From the NCBI GenBank assembly GCA_963815935.1, contig CAWFIL010000008.1:62001-126000 (forward strand): DNA of 64,000 bases. Direction: 5' to 3'. Positions 1-9,147 of the stretch are shown here, piece by piece. Within the stretch, counting starts at the first letter, position 1. Every line of letters starts with the position of its first letter. Position numbers and translations under genes: made by a program. The DNA is from JARIHD01 sp963815935. Lineage in GTDB: Bacteria; Patescibacteriota; Saccharimonadia; Saccharimonadales; UBA4665. The notes under the pieces are model-generated. The model did no database searches and had not been told where the DNA came from. It saw nothing but the letters and a program-made list of their open reading frames with translations.

Positions 1-119
1 ATGGTGTAACGATGAAATGTATCAATAGTTTGCAGCTGCTCGACAAGACGGTCGATTGGCCGCCCAGTGCTTGCACGCCGAATGCGAGCGTCAATAACAA
101 TGTGTTTAGGTGTATTCAT
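1..119 (-). CDS. Glycosyltransferase (GT4-like), N-terminal fragment running off the window edge
   Basis: On the minus strand an ATG at 117-119 opens a frame with no stop to base 1, giving 39 residues. They start MNTPKHIVIDARI and continue with a TGRPIDRLVEQL segment. This is typical of the first beta-strand and donor loop of GT-B family 4 glycosyltransferases. The rest lies outside the window, so the family call rests on the N-terminus only. It is divergent from the ligase-like gene at 142 with only 22 bases between start codons. It fits the glycan locus that follows. Confidence 0.6.
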   Translation of the reverse strand, partial: MNTPKHIVIDARIRRASTGRPIDRLVEQLQTIDTFHRYT

Positions 120-122
120 GTT

Positions 123-136
123 GCTATAATTATAGC
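123..136. promoter_or_regulatory. Palindromic divergent promoter core
   Basis: GCTATAATTATAGC is a perfect 14-bp palindrome in the 22-bp gap between two divergent start codons. It holds a consensus TATAAT on each strand (125-130 on plus, 129-134 on minus), so one element could serve as the -10 box in both directions. The plus start follows 11 nt after its -10, the minus start 9 nt after. No clear -35 box was found. Confidence 0.5.
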
Positions 137-141
137 TAATA

Positions 142-1437
142 ATGCGAAACCTGAAGAAGATTCCTTATTATGTGAGCCTGGCGCTCTTGGTATACATGCC
201 GTTTCATATCTTTCTATCACAGTGGCTGAGCACCTATACTGGTGGGTTGGATGCCTGGAAGATAGGGAAGGATGCCGCTCTGTTCGGCGTCGTCTTGTTC
301 ACAATTTGTTTGGTTTTGATGCAGGGCAAGGGGACCCGGGCCTTTAATGGGCTGGTGGCGCTGACGACTGTATACGGATTGTTGCATGTTTTGCTGTGGG
401 TCGTACATCCGGATATTTACAAGCGTAGCGCCGAACTCGGAATTATTTACAACATGCGTTTGCCGCTGTATGCCATTCTTGGCTACGGCTCAGTCTTGCT
501 GTACCCTAAGTTCGCTTTTAGTTCGGTAATCAAAGTCGTGCTTGGAACAAGTACTCTTGTGGCACTTTTGGGCTTGTTACAGTACGTATTGCCGGGAGAT
601 ATTCTGACGCACTTTGGTTACAGTATTGCCCGCGGCGCCCGCGCTGTCTTTTATATTGACGATAACCATGCCCTGCCGATTCGTATCATGTCAACGTTGC
701 GTGAGCCGAATGCCCTGGGGGCGTATCTGGTACTACCAGCTGTCGCGTTTTTCTGGCTTCTACTTCAGGCTAAACAGATGAAGCGGCGGTATTTGCTAGG
801 AACTTTGTTCGCTATTCATCTATTGGCGATCGTGTTGACGCAATCGCGGAGCGCCCTGATTGGCATCATGCTCTCTGTTCTGCTGATTGTCTGGTGGCAG
901 TACCAGGAATGGCTGGTGCGTCAATTGCGTCGCTTTTGGCCGGTTGTGGTGCTTGCTGTTGTGCTTGTTGGCTTTGGTGCGTTTGCGATGCGCAATACGG
1001 CGTTTTTTCAGAGCTATATTATCCACGGGCACAAGAATGAAAAGATTGCCGATTTGGATTCTAATGAGTATCACTCACTCTTCGTAAAACGCGGGCTGGA
1101 AGGTATCAAGGCCGCACCGCTTGGCCACGGGCCAGGAACTGCCGGTTTAGCATCAATTCAGAATCCAAAGGGTAGTTTCCTAACGGAAAATTACTATGTC
1201 CAGATTGGTTATGAAGTTGGTGTCGTGGGTCTGCTTACGTTTGTGGCGCTCAACGCCTGGATATATGTGCTGCTGCGCAAGAGCGACAGCCCGTGGGCGC
1301 CTGTCATGCTGGCTAGCTTCTGGGCATATGTAGTGACAAACATGTTGCTCCATACCTGGAGCAACGAGGCAGTTGCAGCGCAGTGGTGGATCCTGGCAGG
1401 GCTTATTGCTATTATCCACTGGCCTAAAACCAATTAG
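142..1437 (+). CDS. O-antigen ligase / Wzy-like polytopic membrane protein
   Basis: 431 residues, almost entirely hydrophobic segments (about 10-12 predicted), with a large external loop around residues 270-350. The block near residues 232-240 (TQSRSAL) and the following RGLEG...PLGHGPGTAG loop match the Wzy_C/O-antigen ligase family, whose members move polyprenyl-linked glycan onto an acceptor or polymerise repeat units. It opens a run of surface-glycan genes ahead of an ABC exporter. With a Wzm/Wzt exporter downstream a ligase role is more likely than a Wzy polymerase role, but sequence alone cannot separate them. A -10 box lies at 125-130; no Shine-Dalgarno is seen. Confidence 0.7.
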   Translation: MRNLKKIPYYVSLALLVYMPFHIFLSQWLSTYTGGLDAWKIGKDAALFGVVLFTICLVLMQGKGTRAFNGLVALTTVYGLLHVLLWVVHPDIYKRSAELGIIYNMRLPLYAILGYGSVLLYPKFAFSSVIKVVLGTSTLVALLGLLQYVLPGDILTHFGYSIARGARAVFYIDDNHALPIRIMSTLREPNALGAYLVLPAVAFFWLLLQAKQMKRRYLLGTLFAIHLLAIVLTQSRSALIGIMLSVLLIVWWQYQEWLVRQLRRFWPVVVLAVVLVGFGAFAMRNTAFFQSYIIHGHKNEKIADLDSNEYHSLFVKRGLEGIKAAPLGHGPGTAGLASIQNPKGSFLTENYYVQIGYEVGVVGLLTFVALNAWIYVLLRKSDSPWAPVMLASFWAYVVTNMLLHTWSNEAVAAQWWILAGLIAIIHWPKTN

Positions 1438-1509
1438 GCAAGAGGGGTGTGTTGACCGCCAGATGGTCCTTAATTACTTTTTGGCCGTTTTTGAGCTATA
1501 ATTTGAAGT

Positions 1510-2397
1510 ATGCAAAAAAAGAATATTCGATCGAATCTCGGTCGGTGGGGCCGTATCCCGATCCTAGGATACCTCTTGCGTTGGGGATGGGATGTAATAA
1601 TGTTGCCCAAGAGACTTAGCTTTTTAAGGAAGCGGCTAGAGGAATCGCGTGCTGAGTTGCGCGGGACGCAAGATGCCCTATGGGAGCTACGCGAGCAGTT
1701 TAAGGTAAACGGCTTGTTGGCGGAAGACCATTCGCACGATGACTTTTATGTGCGTTTCGAGAATACGTTCCGTGGTACGGAAGACGAAATCAAACAGCGG
1801 CAGAAGGTCTACCTTCCGTACTTCAAGAAGTTGAAGGTCGATTTCAATGAATACCCGGTACTAGATATTGGTTGCGGCCGCGGCGAAATGTTGGACAACC
1901 TGCGCGATGCCAAAATCAAGGCTATAGGCTTAGACCTGAACGAAAGTATGGTTAAGCGCTGTAAGGAACGTGGTCTTGACGCTGTCCAAGCCGACGCATT
2001 CGAGTATTTGGCCAGTATGAAGCCAGGTAGCCTGGGGGCAATTACTGGGTTCCACATCGCTGAGCACATCCCCTTTGGCCAACTGCTGAAGTTATTTGAA
2101 GCATGTAACCGTGCACTGGTTCCGGGTGGTATGGTGATCTTCGAGACGCCGAACCCCGAGAGTATCGACGTGGGTTCGTACACTTTTTATTACGATCCGT
2201 CACACTTGCATCCGCTCGCTCCGCCAGTACTTTCGTACGCCCTGGAGACGCGTGGTTTTGATGTGGACATTCTTCGCTTGCACCCTCGCAAGACCAAACA
2301 AGAGCTGGAGAAAATTAAGGATCCTGATGTTGCCGAAGTGGTGAAGCGCTTTAACGCGCCTCGGGATTACTCCGTAATCGGCCACAAATCTAATTAA
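1510..2397 (+). CDS. Class I SAM-dependent methyltransferase with N-terminal coiled coil
   Basis: 295 residues. Residues about 30-65 are charged and heptad-like (probable coiled coil). The methyltransferase fold follows, with motif I VLDIGCGRGEML at about 117-128, an acidic motif II (GLDLNES) and a TGFHIAEHIP block. The C-terminal part (ETPNPES, DPSHLHPL) resembles methyltransferases found in Wzm/Wzt glycan clusters, some of which cap or modify chains. TATAAT at 1497-1502 ends exactly 7 nt before the ATG, so the mRNA is probably leaderless. Substrate unknown. Confidence 0.75.
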   Translation: MQKKNIRSNLGRWGRIPILGYLLRWGWDVIMLPKRLSFLRKRLEESRAELRGTQDALWELREQFKVNGLLAEDHSHDDFYVRFENTFRGTEDEIKQRQKVYLPYFKKLKVDFNEYPVLDIGCGRGEMLDNLRDAKIKAIGLDLNESMVKRCKERGLDAVQADAFEYLASMKPGSLGAITGFHIAEHIPFGQLLKLFEACNRALVPGGMVIFETPNPESIDVGSYTFYYDPSHLHPLAPPVLSYALETRGFDVDILRLHPRKTKQELEKIKDPDVAEVVKRFNAPRDYSVIGHKSN

Positions 2398-2426
2398 GCG
2401 TCATAAAAACAACGACGTTTGATAGA

Positions 2427-2455
2427 TTGAGGATTAAACAGATAGATAATACAAT
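2427..2455 (+). promoter_or_regulatory. Promoter for the ABC exporter operon
   Basis: TTGAGG (2427-2432), 17-bp spacer, TACAAT (2450-2455). The GTG start lies 9 nt after the -10 box, leaving almost no leader. It probably drives the tightly packed genes from 2465 to 10490. Confidence 0.5.
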
Positions 2456-2464
2456 GGGTACAAC

Positions 2465-3268
2465 GTGAAAAGCATTACACAACGATATAGATATTCTTTA
2501 ATACTGTTACGCGAACTGGTCGTTACCGACTTCAAGCTTCGTTATCAGGGGTCGTTTCTTGGTTACCTGTGGTCGCTCCTGAGACCACTCGGCCTATTTA
2601 TTATCCTGTACTTAGTATTTGTCCGTTTTCTTAAATTTGGTTCGGACATCCCTAACTTTCCTATTTACCTCTTGCTCGGTATTATTCTCTGGAACTATTT
2701 CGCAGACGTAACCAATGGTGGCATCGGTGCAATTGTCGGCCGCGGCGACCTGCTTCGAAAATTAAACTTTCCCAAGTACGTCATCGTGCTGGCCGGGTCG
2801 TTCTCGGCGCTTATTAACTTAGTAATTAACTTGGGCGTGGTTTTTGCTTTTATGCTAATCAAGCATGTTGATTTTCACCTGAGCGGGCTCCTTGCACCGA
2901 TAGTTATTTTTGAGCTTTTCCTGTTTTCGCTTGCGTTGGCGTTCTTCCTGAGTGCCCTTTTCGTACGCCTACGGGATATCAACTATGTCTGGGAGGTGTT
3001 CATGCAGGGCGCATTTTACGCGACGCCTGTCATCTACCCGGTGACTATGTTGCCCGCTTCGGCCGCAAAGATCCTGCTGCTGAATCCGGTTGCCCAGATG
3101 ATCCAGGATTTGCGCTATATGCTGGTAACCACAAAAACCCCAACAATTAGTTCAATATACGGCAACAATTGGATTCGCCTGGTTCCCGTTGCGATTGTTA
3201 TTTTCTTTACGATCATGGCAGTCTGGTACTTCCGAAAGAATTCACCAAAGTTTGCGGAGGAAATTTAG
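2465..3268 (+). CDS. wzm: ABC-2 polysaccharide export permease (Wzm-like)
   Basis: 267 residues with about six membrane segments and a basic N-terminal amphipathic stretch followed by LRELVVTDFKLRYQGSFLGYLWSLLRP, the signature start of the Wzm/TagG family. It forms the membrane channel that moves lipid-linked polysaccharide or teichoic-acid-like polymers across the membrane, powered by the ATPase encoded directly downstream (stop at 3268, next ATG at 3269). Start is GTG at 2465, just after a promoter. The family-specific spacing of transmembrane segments and the partner gene make the call firm. Confidence 0.9.
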   Translation: MKSITQRYRYSLILLRELVVTDFKLRYQGSFLGYLWSLLRPLGLFIILYLVFVRFLKFGSDIPNFPIYLLLGIILWNYFADVTNGGIGAIVGRGDLLRKLNFPKYVIVLAGSFSALINLVINLGVVFAFMLIKHVDFHLSGLLAPIVIFELFLFSLALAFFLSALFVRLRDINYVWEVFMQGAFYATPVIYPVTMLPASAAKILLLNPVAQMIQDLRYMLVTTKTPTISSIYGNNWIRLVPVAIVIFFTIMAVWYFRKNSPKFAEEI

Positions 3269-4480
3269 ATGTCTGGAATCGCAGTAAAAGCCGACGGTAT
3301 TTACAAAGACTTTGTCTTGCCGCACGAAAAGAAAGATTCCATCAAACGAGTCTTTACCGGTATCTTGAATAAGAAGGACGGCGGTACTGAAATCCAGCAC
3401 GCGCTTCATAATATATCGTTTGAAGTGGCGGATGGGGAGTTCTTTGGTATTGTTGGTCGCAACGGCAGCGGCAAGAGTACGCTTTTGAAGATGCTGGCCG
3501 GTATTTACCAACCCACGAAGGGCAAGGTTAGCATCCACGGCAAACTCGTGCCATTCATCGAGCTTGGCGTCGGTTTTAATGCTGAACTTACTGGCCGTGA
3601 AAACGTCTACCTGAACGGTGCCCTGCTCGGTTTTTCCAAGAAGGAGATCGACAGCCGGTACGACGAAATTGTCGAGTTTGCAGAACTGGAACGATTTATG
3701 GACCAGAAGCTGAAGAATTACTCATCTGGTATGCAAGTCCGTCTGGCGTTCTCGGTGGCGATCATGGCAGAGGCGGATATCCTGCTGGTTGATGAAGTTT
3801 TGGCTGTGGGCGACGCATCGTTCCAGCGAAAATGCTTCGACTATTTCCGCCTGCTTAAAAAAGAAAAAAAGACAGTAGTATTCGTTACCCACGACATGAG
3901 TGCTGTGCGCGAGTATTGTGACCGTGCGATGCTCATCGAGAAGTCCCGCGTCGTTGACATCGGATCTCCCCACAAAATTGCCACCCAATACACCAAACTT
4001 TTCAATGAGCCTACCAAGGGTCGCAAGACACAGACGGGAAAACGTTGGGGCGATAGGCGCTTGAGATACAGCAAAGTTTCGCTTAATCACGAACTGATGA
4101 TTAAGAACGAACAGAAGCTTGAAATCGAAGTTGAGGCGGTGGCCGACGAGGCAATCGAAGAGCCTATCTTGGGATTTTTGATCAAAAACCAGTCCGGGCA
4201 GCAGCTCGTCGGCACCAACTCCTTAGTCAAGCGGCAACAGCCCGGCACTATTAAGAAGGGTGAGACTATCAAGTTGAAGTGGAGCGTGGATAATGTTTTC
4301 TCTGACGGGACATACTACGTGGACATCGCTATTAACGATCGCGATGGGGTAACTGTCTGCGATTGGTGGGAAGAAGCTGCGCGTTTCGAAGTAGTAAACG
4401 AAGAGCGTGTACCGTATCCGTTCAACCCGCCAGTTGGGCTTGAGACCAGTAAGAAATCTGGCGCCCCAAAGAAGAAATAA
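3269..4480 (+). CDS. wzt: ABC exporter ATPase with carbohydrate-binding C-terminus (Wzt-like)
   Basis: 403 residues. The nucleotide-binding domain has Walker A GRNGSGKST (about 63-71), signature YSSGMQVRLA (about 151), Walker B ILLVDEVLAVGD (about 171) and a switch histidine in VFVTHDMS. After residue 265 comes a beta-rich domain (LGFLIKNQSGQQLVGTNS, FSDGTYYVDIAI) like the Wzt C-terminal domain, which in O9a-type systems recognises the modified end of the exported glycan. The presence of this domain suggests export requires a particular glycan terminus, perhaps made by a locus methyltransferase. It abuts wzm with zero spacing. Confidence 0.92.
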   Translation: MSGIAVKADGIYKDFVLPHEKKDSIKRVFTGILNKKDGGTEIQHALHNISFEVADGEFFGIVGRNGSGKSTLLKMLAGIYQPTKGKVSIHGKLVPFIELGVGFNAELTGRENVYLNGALLGFSKKEIDSRYDEIVEFAELERFMDQKLKNYSSGMQVRLAFSVAIMAEADILLVDEVLAVGDASFQRKCFDYFRLLKKEKKTVVFVTHDMSAVREYCDRAMLIEKSRVVDIGSPHKIATQYTKLFNEPTKGRKTQTGKRWGDRRLRYSKVSLNHELMIKNEQKLEIEVEAVADEAIEEPILGFLIKNQSGQQLVGTNSLVKRQQPGTIKKGETIKLKWSVDNVFSDGTYYVDIAINDRDGVTVCDWWEEAARFEVVNEERVPYPFNPPVGLETSKKSGAPKKK

Positions 4481-4482
4481 CA

Positions 4483-5646
4483 ATGACTGTGCAGGGCAAG
4501 GTTCCTATCTATGTAGAATCGATCCCCCTCGTTGAGGACCGGCCAAGTGGTGTCGCGCATTCCATTGCCGGCCTGGTGACTGAACTTGCCAATAATCCGA
4601 CTATTAAGGATAGGTATGAAGTTGTGCTAGTCGCCCCGAAGCGTGGCTTACGCAAACTTGACCGTTGGCCGGGCTTAGAGGATTGCCGACGGCTGGGGCT
4701 GCCTTTCAGGATGCGCATCCTTAATGGTCTTATGAAATTCCACCTGTTGCCCCCGATGGACCTGTTTTTGGGTAAGGGTGTCTACCTGTTTGGTAACTTC
4801 AAGAACTGGCCCGTTAGCAAGCGTTCAGTATCCTTTACCTACATACACGACATTTGTTTTGCATTATTCCCCGCATTTGTTGCCCCCAAAAATCAGCAGA
4901 TGCTCATCCAAAACGTTCCAAAGTTTATTGAGCGGACGGACTACGTGATAACTGTCTCGGAGAGTTCCAGGCAGGAAATCATTGACTACTATTCGCTGCC
5001 AAACGATAAGGTGATCTCGCTCTATAACGGGGTCGATACAAGGCTCTACCGTCGCTATCCGGCCCAGGAAGTTGTCTCTGTTAAGAAGAAGTACGGAATC
5101 GTAGGCGATTACTTTTTCTATCTCGGCAACATCGAACCTCGTAAAAATCTCGCTAACCTTGTTGAGGCCTTCAGGGGGCTGCCGCGGGACAAGTCGCTGG
5201 TTATTGTGGGCGGCAGCGGTTGGCTGAACGAGAATGTAATGGCGGCCATTGACCAGGCCAAGGCAGAGGGCGCCAAAATCGTAAAGCCAGATGCCTTTGT
5301 GCCAGACGATGATGTCGCTAAAATGCTCTCCGGCGCGGTGGCCCTGGTTCATCCGGCCTTTCATGAAGGGTTCGGCATGACACCGGCAGAGGCTATGGCA
5401 TCGGAGATTCCGGTGGTCGTTTCTGACATAGCGGTTATGCGTGAAGTAGTTGATGGCGCTGGGTTGTACTGTGACCCGCATAATGTCGCAAGCATCTCTG
5501 ACGCTATGGCCAAGGTAGCTAAGCTTACGGCTAGCCAACGCAAAAAAATGGAAGCTAGCGGTGTCAGACGGGTACGGCAATTCACCTGGGCGACTAGCGC
5601 TGAGAAGTTAGTGAAATATATTCAGAAGGACGGGAGATGGTCATGA
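4483..5646 (+). CDS. Glycosyltransferase family 4
   Basis: 387 residues with the GT-B fold: N-terminal acceptor domain with FTYIHDICFALFP, then the donor domain starting FYLGNIEPRKNL, and the nucleotide-sugar motif EGFGMTPAEAMASEIP near residue 294 with the catalytic EX7E-type acidic pair. It would add one sugar to the lipid-linked glycan in the cytoplasm. It starts 2 nt after wzt and its TGA overlaps the next ATG. Donor and linkage cannot be read from sequence. Confidence 0.85.
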   Translation: MTVQGKVPIYVESIPLVEDRPSGVAHSIAGLVTELANNPTIKDRYEVVLVAPKRGLRKLDRWPGLEDCRRLGLPFRMRILNGLMKFHLLPPMDLFLGKGVYLFGNFKNWPVSKRSVSFTYIHDICFALFPAFVAPKNQQMLIQNVPKFIERTDYVITVSESSRQEIIDYYSLPNDKVISLYNGVDTRLYRRYPAQEVVSVKKKYGIVGDYFFYLGNIEPRKNLANLVEAFRGLPRDKSLVIVGGSGWLNENVMAAIDQAKAEGAKIVKPDAFVPDDDVAKMLSGAVALVHPAFHEGFGMTPAEAMASEIPVVVSDIAVMREVVDGAGLYCDPHNVASISDAMAKVAKLTASQRKKMEASGVRRVRQFTWATSAEKLVKYIQKDGRWS

Positions 5647-6089
5647 CGAAAACCACAGAATACGAACGCCGTATCCAAGTCGCTGAGTTCGACAGGAAAA
5701 TCGCAGAGATGCGATTGGAACAGATGGAGCGCGACAAGGCTAGAGCAGAGTTCCAGGCTAACTGGTATGAGAACGCGCCGCTTAGTTGGTTGCTACGAAA
5801 AACTGCCCGTGCATTTAACGGTGCGGTGACTATGCGTCTCACTAGGGTTACCAAGGAAGTGCCTGCCTATAACACCACTGCATCGATAGTCATCTCGGAG
5901 AACATTACTCTGGACGACATCAGTAAGCTCAGCCGTTCGTATGAGCAAAGTGTTCAGTTGCATATTGTTGGCCCAACTGGCGCCCAGGCTACTACCCTTA
6001 AGTGTGCTTGGATCGTGTACCGGATAGTACGCAAAGCGACCAAGATAATTTTTAGGCCTGTCCTGTCGCGACGAGGAGTCCAAGCATGA
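5643..6089 (+). CDS. Small coiled-coil protein of the glycan operon, unknown function
   Basis: 148 residues from the ATG at 5643, which overlaps the preceding TGA (ATGA) and is preceded by GGGAG at 5632-5636. An in-frame ATG at 5637 is less likely. Residues about 1-45 are highly charged with heptad spacing (probable coiled coil). The rest has a short WLLRKTARAFNGA helix and a beta-rich tail ending with basic residues. I recognise no family. It overlaps the next glycosyltransferase by 4 nt, so it is translationally coupled on both sides and may be a scaffold for membrane-bound glycosyltransferases (inference). Confidence 0.6.
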   Translation: MTKTTEYERRIQVAEFDRKIAEMRLEQMERDKARAEFQANWYENAPLSWLLRKTARAFNGAVTMRLTRVTKEVPAYNTTASIVISENITLDDISKLSRSYEQSVQLHIVGPTGAQATTLKCAWIVYRIVRKATKIIFRPVLSRRGVQA

Positions 6090-7936
6090 AAACGCTGATT
6101 GTTGACGGTCAAATGTGGCAGACTAATGCCTACTTCCGAGGTATGGGTGGCTACGCATTCGGTCTTTTAAATGCCTTAATGGACGGTAATGACGATGTTG
6201 TTCTGTACATTGTACTGAACGAACGGATGACTCATGACGAGTCGCGCATTAATGGCATCAAGAGCTGGCTCCCGAACGCAGAAATTCACGTTATTGACTT
6301 GCCATACGAGCCAAGGCCACAAACGGGTGAGGAAGAGCGTGCTATTGAGGCCTTGGACCGCCTGATCCAGCGGATTGGTTCTGTCCCAGAGGAAACGTAT
6401 TACTTTATCCCAGCACTCTTCTTGTTCCAATACTGCGCAGTTTTCCCAACCAATGTCCGTAAAGTGCTTTTGTTCCACGATCTTATGCCTCTTATTTACC
6501 GTAAAGAGCTGGGTAAATATTTTCCGGCACATATCTACTTCCCCCGCTTTAAGACTATTTTTGAGGCGGACCTGGTAGTAACGAACTCACAGACGACAGC
6601 TGCCGATTTATTGGCCTATATGGGGGTCGATAAGAAGCATGTGGTCAACATCGACGGTTCTCTAAATGAACGTCTAGTACACGACGACAGTATCAAGCAG
6701 GACTCGCGGAATATCCTGGAGCGCTTGCAGTTGCGCAATCGCCCCTACGTCATATTGCCGACTGGCGGCCTCGAGAACAAGAATAACGTCCGGGCCGTTG
6801 AGGCCTTTAGGCTTTTGTGCGACGCCGGAGACACGCAAACGCAGCTCGTGGTGACGTCGTTTTTTGACGAGCTGGCTACGCGTGAGCTGCAGTTGATCGC
6901 GGGCGACCGGATTACGTTTACCGGAAATATTGCCAACGAAGATTTGCTCGTGCTCTATGCAAATTGCACGGCACTACTCATGCCGTCTTTGTACGAGGGT
7001 CTCGGATTACCTGTACTGGAGGGGGTGGCTCACGAAAAACCAGTCGCCTGTTCCGACGTGCCGGTATTCCGTGAGTTCCCGCGTTTTACCGAAGCCCTAT
7101 ACGTATTCGATCCATTGGACGTCGAGGGCATTGCTCGTGCCTTGGGTGATGCACTTGCCAAGAAACATTTTGCCAGTAAGCAGAAGTATTACCCCGAAAT
7201 CCTGGCCAAGTATAACTGGCGGCGTTCAGCCGATATCTTCGGCAAGCTTATGCAGGAAACGTCCTACTTTGAACGTAAGGACGTAAAGCCTGCTAAGAGG
7301 TATGCGGTGCTTTGTCCTGATCCCCGCAAGAATACGGGCGTTTCTGACTTTGCTCAGCGCATGTATGCCTATGCCGAACGTGCTGGCGTAGAGCTGGTCT
7401 ACTTTATCGACCCGGGTGGCGACGATGAAGTCGGAGCGGTCATTTATCCGGACTATGTGCGGTCGCTGGCGCTCTGCTACGACATTGACGACGTCTACAC
7501 TAAATTAGGCGAAGCATCTTTCGACGGCGTCCTGCACTTTATAAGTAATGATACGCGTTTTTATAAGTTATATAGGGCGGCGCTGAGTATTCCGGGCTAC
7601 GTATATGTTTCCGAGACCGGGTACGGACCTATGATCGAAACGCTGGCTGAAAAGCGCGCGATCAGCGAATCCCAACAGACCGCTGAAAACATGATTGCCC
7701 AAAAGGCGAAGCGACATAAGGCATTTGACGGCGTATCGCTAGCGGGGCACGCGAAGGGTTTTATTGTAGAGCATCCCCTGGCGTCACTAGTTGACCGTAT
7801 GTTTGAGACCTTCAATATCTCGGTTCCCTATGTAGTAGTCCAGGGACATCGTAATGTAAAAGAAGGAAAAGATGTTTACACCAAGCAACAGGGAGCGTAT
7901 GACGAATTGCTGGCATTTATCGGGGGTAAAAAATAA
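6086..7936 (+). CDS. Large glycosyltransferase, GT4 plus a second partial GT-like module
   Basis: 616 residues. Residues 1 to about 385 form a GT4 enzyme: YFRGMGGYAFGLLNAL at the start, LFHDLMPLIY in the N-domain and SLYEGLGLPVLEG near 300. Residues about 400-616 start again like a GT-B N-domain (KRYAVLCPDPRKNTGVSDFA), then FDGVLHFISND, but lack a recognisable donor-binding C-domain. It may be a fusion whose second module was lost or acts in acceptor binding. It overlaps the preceding gene by 4 nt and the next by 1 nt (TAATG). Confidence 0.75.
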   Translation: MKTLIVDGQMWQTNAYFRGMGGYAFGLLNALMDGNDDVVLYIVLNERMTHDESRINGIKSWLPNAEIHVIDLPYEPRPQTGEEERAIEALDRLIQRIGSVPEETYYFIPALFLFQYCAVFPTNVRKVLLFHDLMPLIYRKELGKYFPAHIYFPRFKTIFEADLVVTNSQTTAADLLAYMGVDKKHVVNIDGSLNERLVHDDSIKQDSRNILERLQLRNRPYVILPTGGLENKNNVRAVEAFRLLCDAGDTQTQLVVTSFFDELATRELQLIAGDRITFTGNIANEDLLVLYANCTALLMPSLYEGLGLPVLEGVAHEKPVACSDVPVFREFPRFTEALYVFDPLDVEGIARALGDALAKKHFASKQKYYPEILAKYNWRRSADIFGKLMQETSYFERKDVKPAKRYAVLCPDPRKNTGVSDFAQRMYAYAERAGVELVYFIDPGGDDEVGAVIYPDYVRSLALCYDIDDVYTKLGEASFDGVLHFISNDTRFYKLYRAALSIPGYVYVSETGYGPMIETLAEKRAISESQQTAENMIAQKAKRHKAFDGVSLAGHAKGFIVEHPLASLVDRMFETFNISVPYVVVQGHRNVKEGKDVYTKQQGAYDELLAFIGGKK

Positions 7937-9147
7937 TGGCTAAGAAGCATATCCTGGTCGTAAATACATTTCCTATCAAGGGTGCCTTGACCGGCGGACA
8001 GAAACGCGAAGAGGCAATCGTAGCATCATATAAAAAGGCATTTGATGCCGTTCAATATGTCGGCGTGTTCTTCAAGGAGCACTATAAAGCCTATGACCCG
8101 ACAGACATTCCCATCCCGCCCGAGTTGGTCGAGACTATGCGCCAAAGCCCGTACACCGGGGATATCGTTTGCGGCAAGGCAATTTACGACAACCCTACTA
8201 TTAAGCGCAAGATGACCACGCTATTGAAGCGGTTCAAACCGGACGTGGTGCAAATTGAGCAGGTCTTTCCGTACTTTGGCATGAAGCCGCTTCTCGAAGA
8301 GCTTGATATGCATCCCCAGATCGTATTTAGTTCGCATAATGTTGAGGCACTACACAAGCGAGAAATTCTTGAAAGTGTGGGAATGCTGAAGCATGAAATT
8401 GGTCCGGTCGTAGAAGAGATTAATGCCGTAGAGCTAGACCTTACGCGTACCAGTAGCCTCGTCATTGCCTGTACGGAATCGGATCGTAAATACTACGAAA
8501 CACATGGCGCGAAGAAGACGGTCATGGCACGTAATGGCATGGCACCCATTAAGACCACCGAAGAAGCTTTAGAAAAATGGAAGCAATTTTTTGCCGAACG
8601 TGGCATCAACAAGAAAGCGGTATTTATCGGTAGTGCACATCCACCAAACTGGGTTGGTTTTGAAAGCATGATAGGAACGGGTGTGGGATTTATGCCTTTT
8701 GACTCACGTATTTTATTGGTTGGGGGTATCTCTGACTATTTTGAACAGAACTTCCACCAGGAGTATAACCCGCACCACCTCACTTTTTGGCAACGAGTCA
8801 TCCCTTGTGACCGGCCAGACAACGACAACCTGGCTGCGATTATTAAACTTGCGGATGTGATTATCCTGCCCATGACTGAGGGCGGTGGTTCAAATCTAAA
8901 GACGGCAGAGGCGGTCCTTTCCGGCCGGCCTGTCGTGGGTACCTCTCATGCCTTTCGGTCATTCGACGAGCTGAAGCACTTGCCTAACGTGCACATAGCC
9001 GACAAGCCGGACGAGTTCAGGAAAGCGATTGTTACAGCAATGCATGAGCCGATAAACCCACGTAATGCTGCACAGAAAAAAATGGCAGACTCAGTACTCT
9101 GGGAAAACTGCCTATCAGATGCCGTGAAAGAGGTTGGCAAACTATGA
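7936..9147 (+). CDS. Glycosyltransferase, GT4-like
   Basis: 403 residues, GT-B fold. It starts KKHILVVNTFPIKGALTGGQKREE and carries a FSSHNVEAL segment and a donor-site block GGGSNLKTAEAVLSGRPVVGT near residue 315, typical of glycosyltransferases that read a UDP/GDP-sugar. The ATG overlaps the upstream stop by one base and the TGA overlaps the next ATG, so it sits inside one polycistron with its neighbours. Donor unknown. Confidence 0.8.
   Translation: MAKKHILVVNTFPIKGALTGGQKREEAIVASYKKAFDAVQYVGVFFKEHYKAYDPTDIPIPPELVETMRQSPYTGDIVCGKAIYDNPTIKRKMTTLLKRFKPDVVQIEQVFPYFGMKPLLEELDMHPQIVFSSHNVEALHKREILESVGMLKHEIGPVVEEINAVELDLTRTSSLVIACTESDRKYYETHGAKKTVMARNGMAPIKTTEEALEKWKQFFAERGINKKAVFIGSAHPPNWVGFESMIGTGVGFMPFDSRILLVGGISDYFEQNFHQEYNPHHLTFWQRVIPCDRPDNDNLAAIIKLADVIILPMTEGGGSNLKTAEAVLSGRPVVGTSHAFRSFDELKHLPNVHIADKPDEFRKAIVTAMHEPINPRNAAQKKMADSVLWENCLSDAVKEVGKL

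Noticed and set aside
12..347. 111-residue open frame at the left edge
   Set aside because: It overlaps the ligase-like gene in another frame and the minus-strand glycosyltransferase start. Composition is unlike a real protein.
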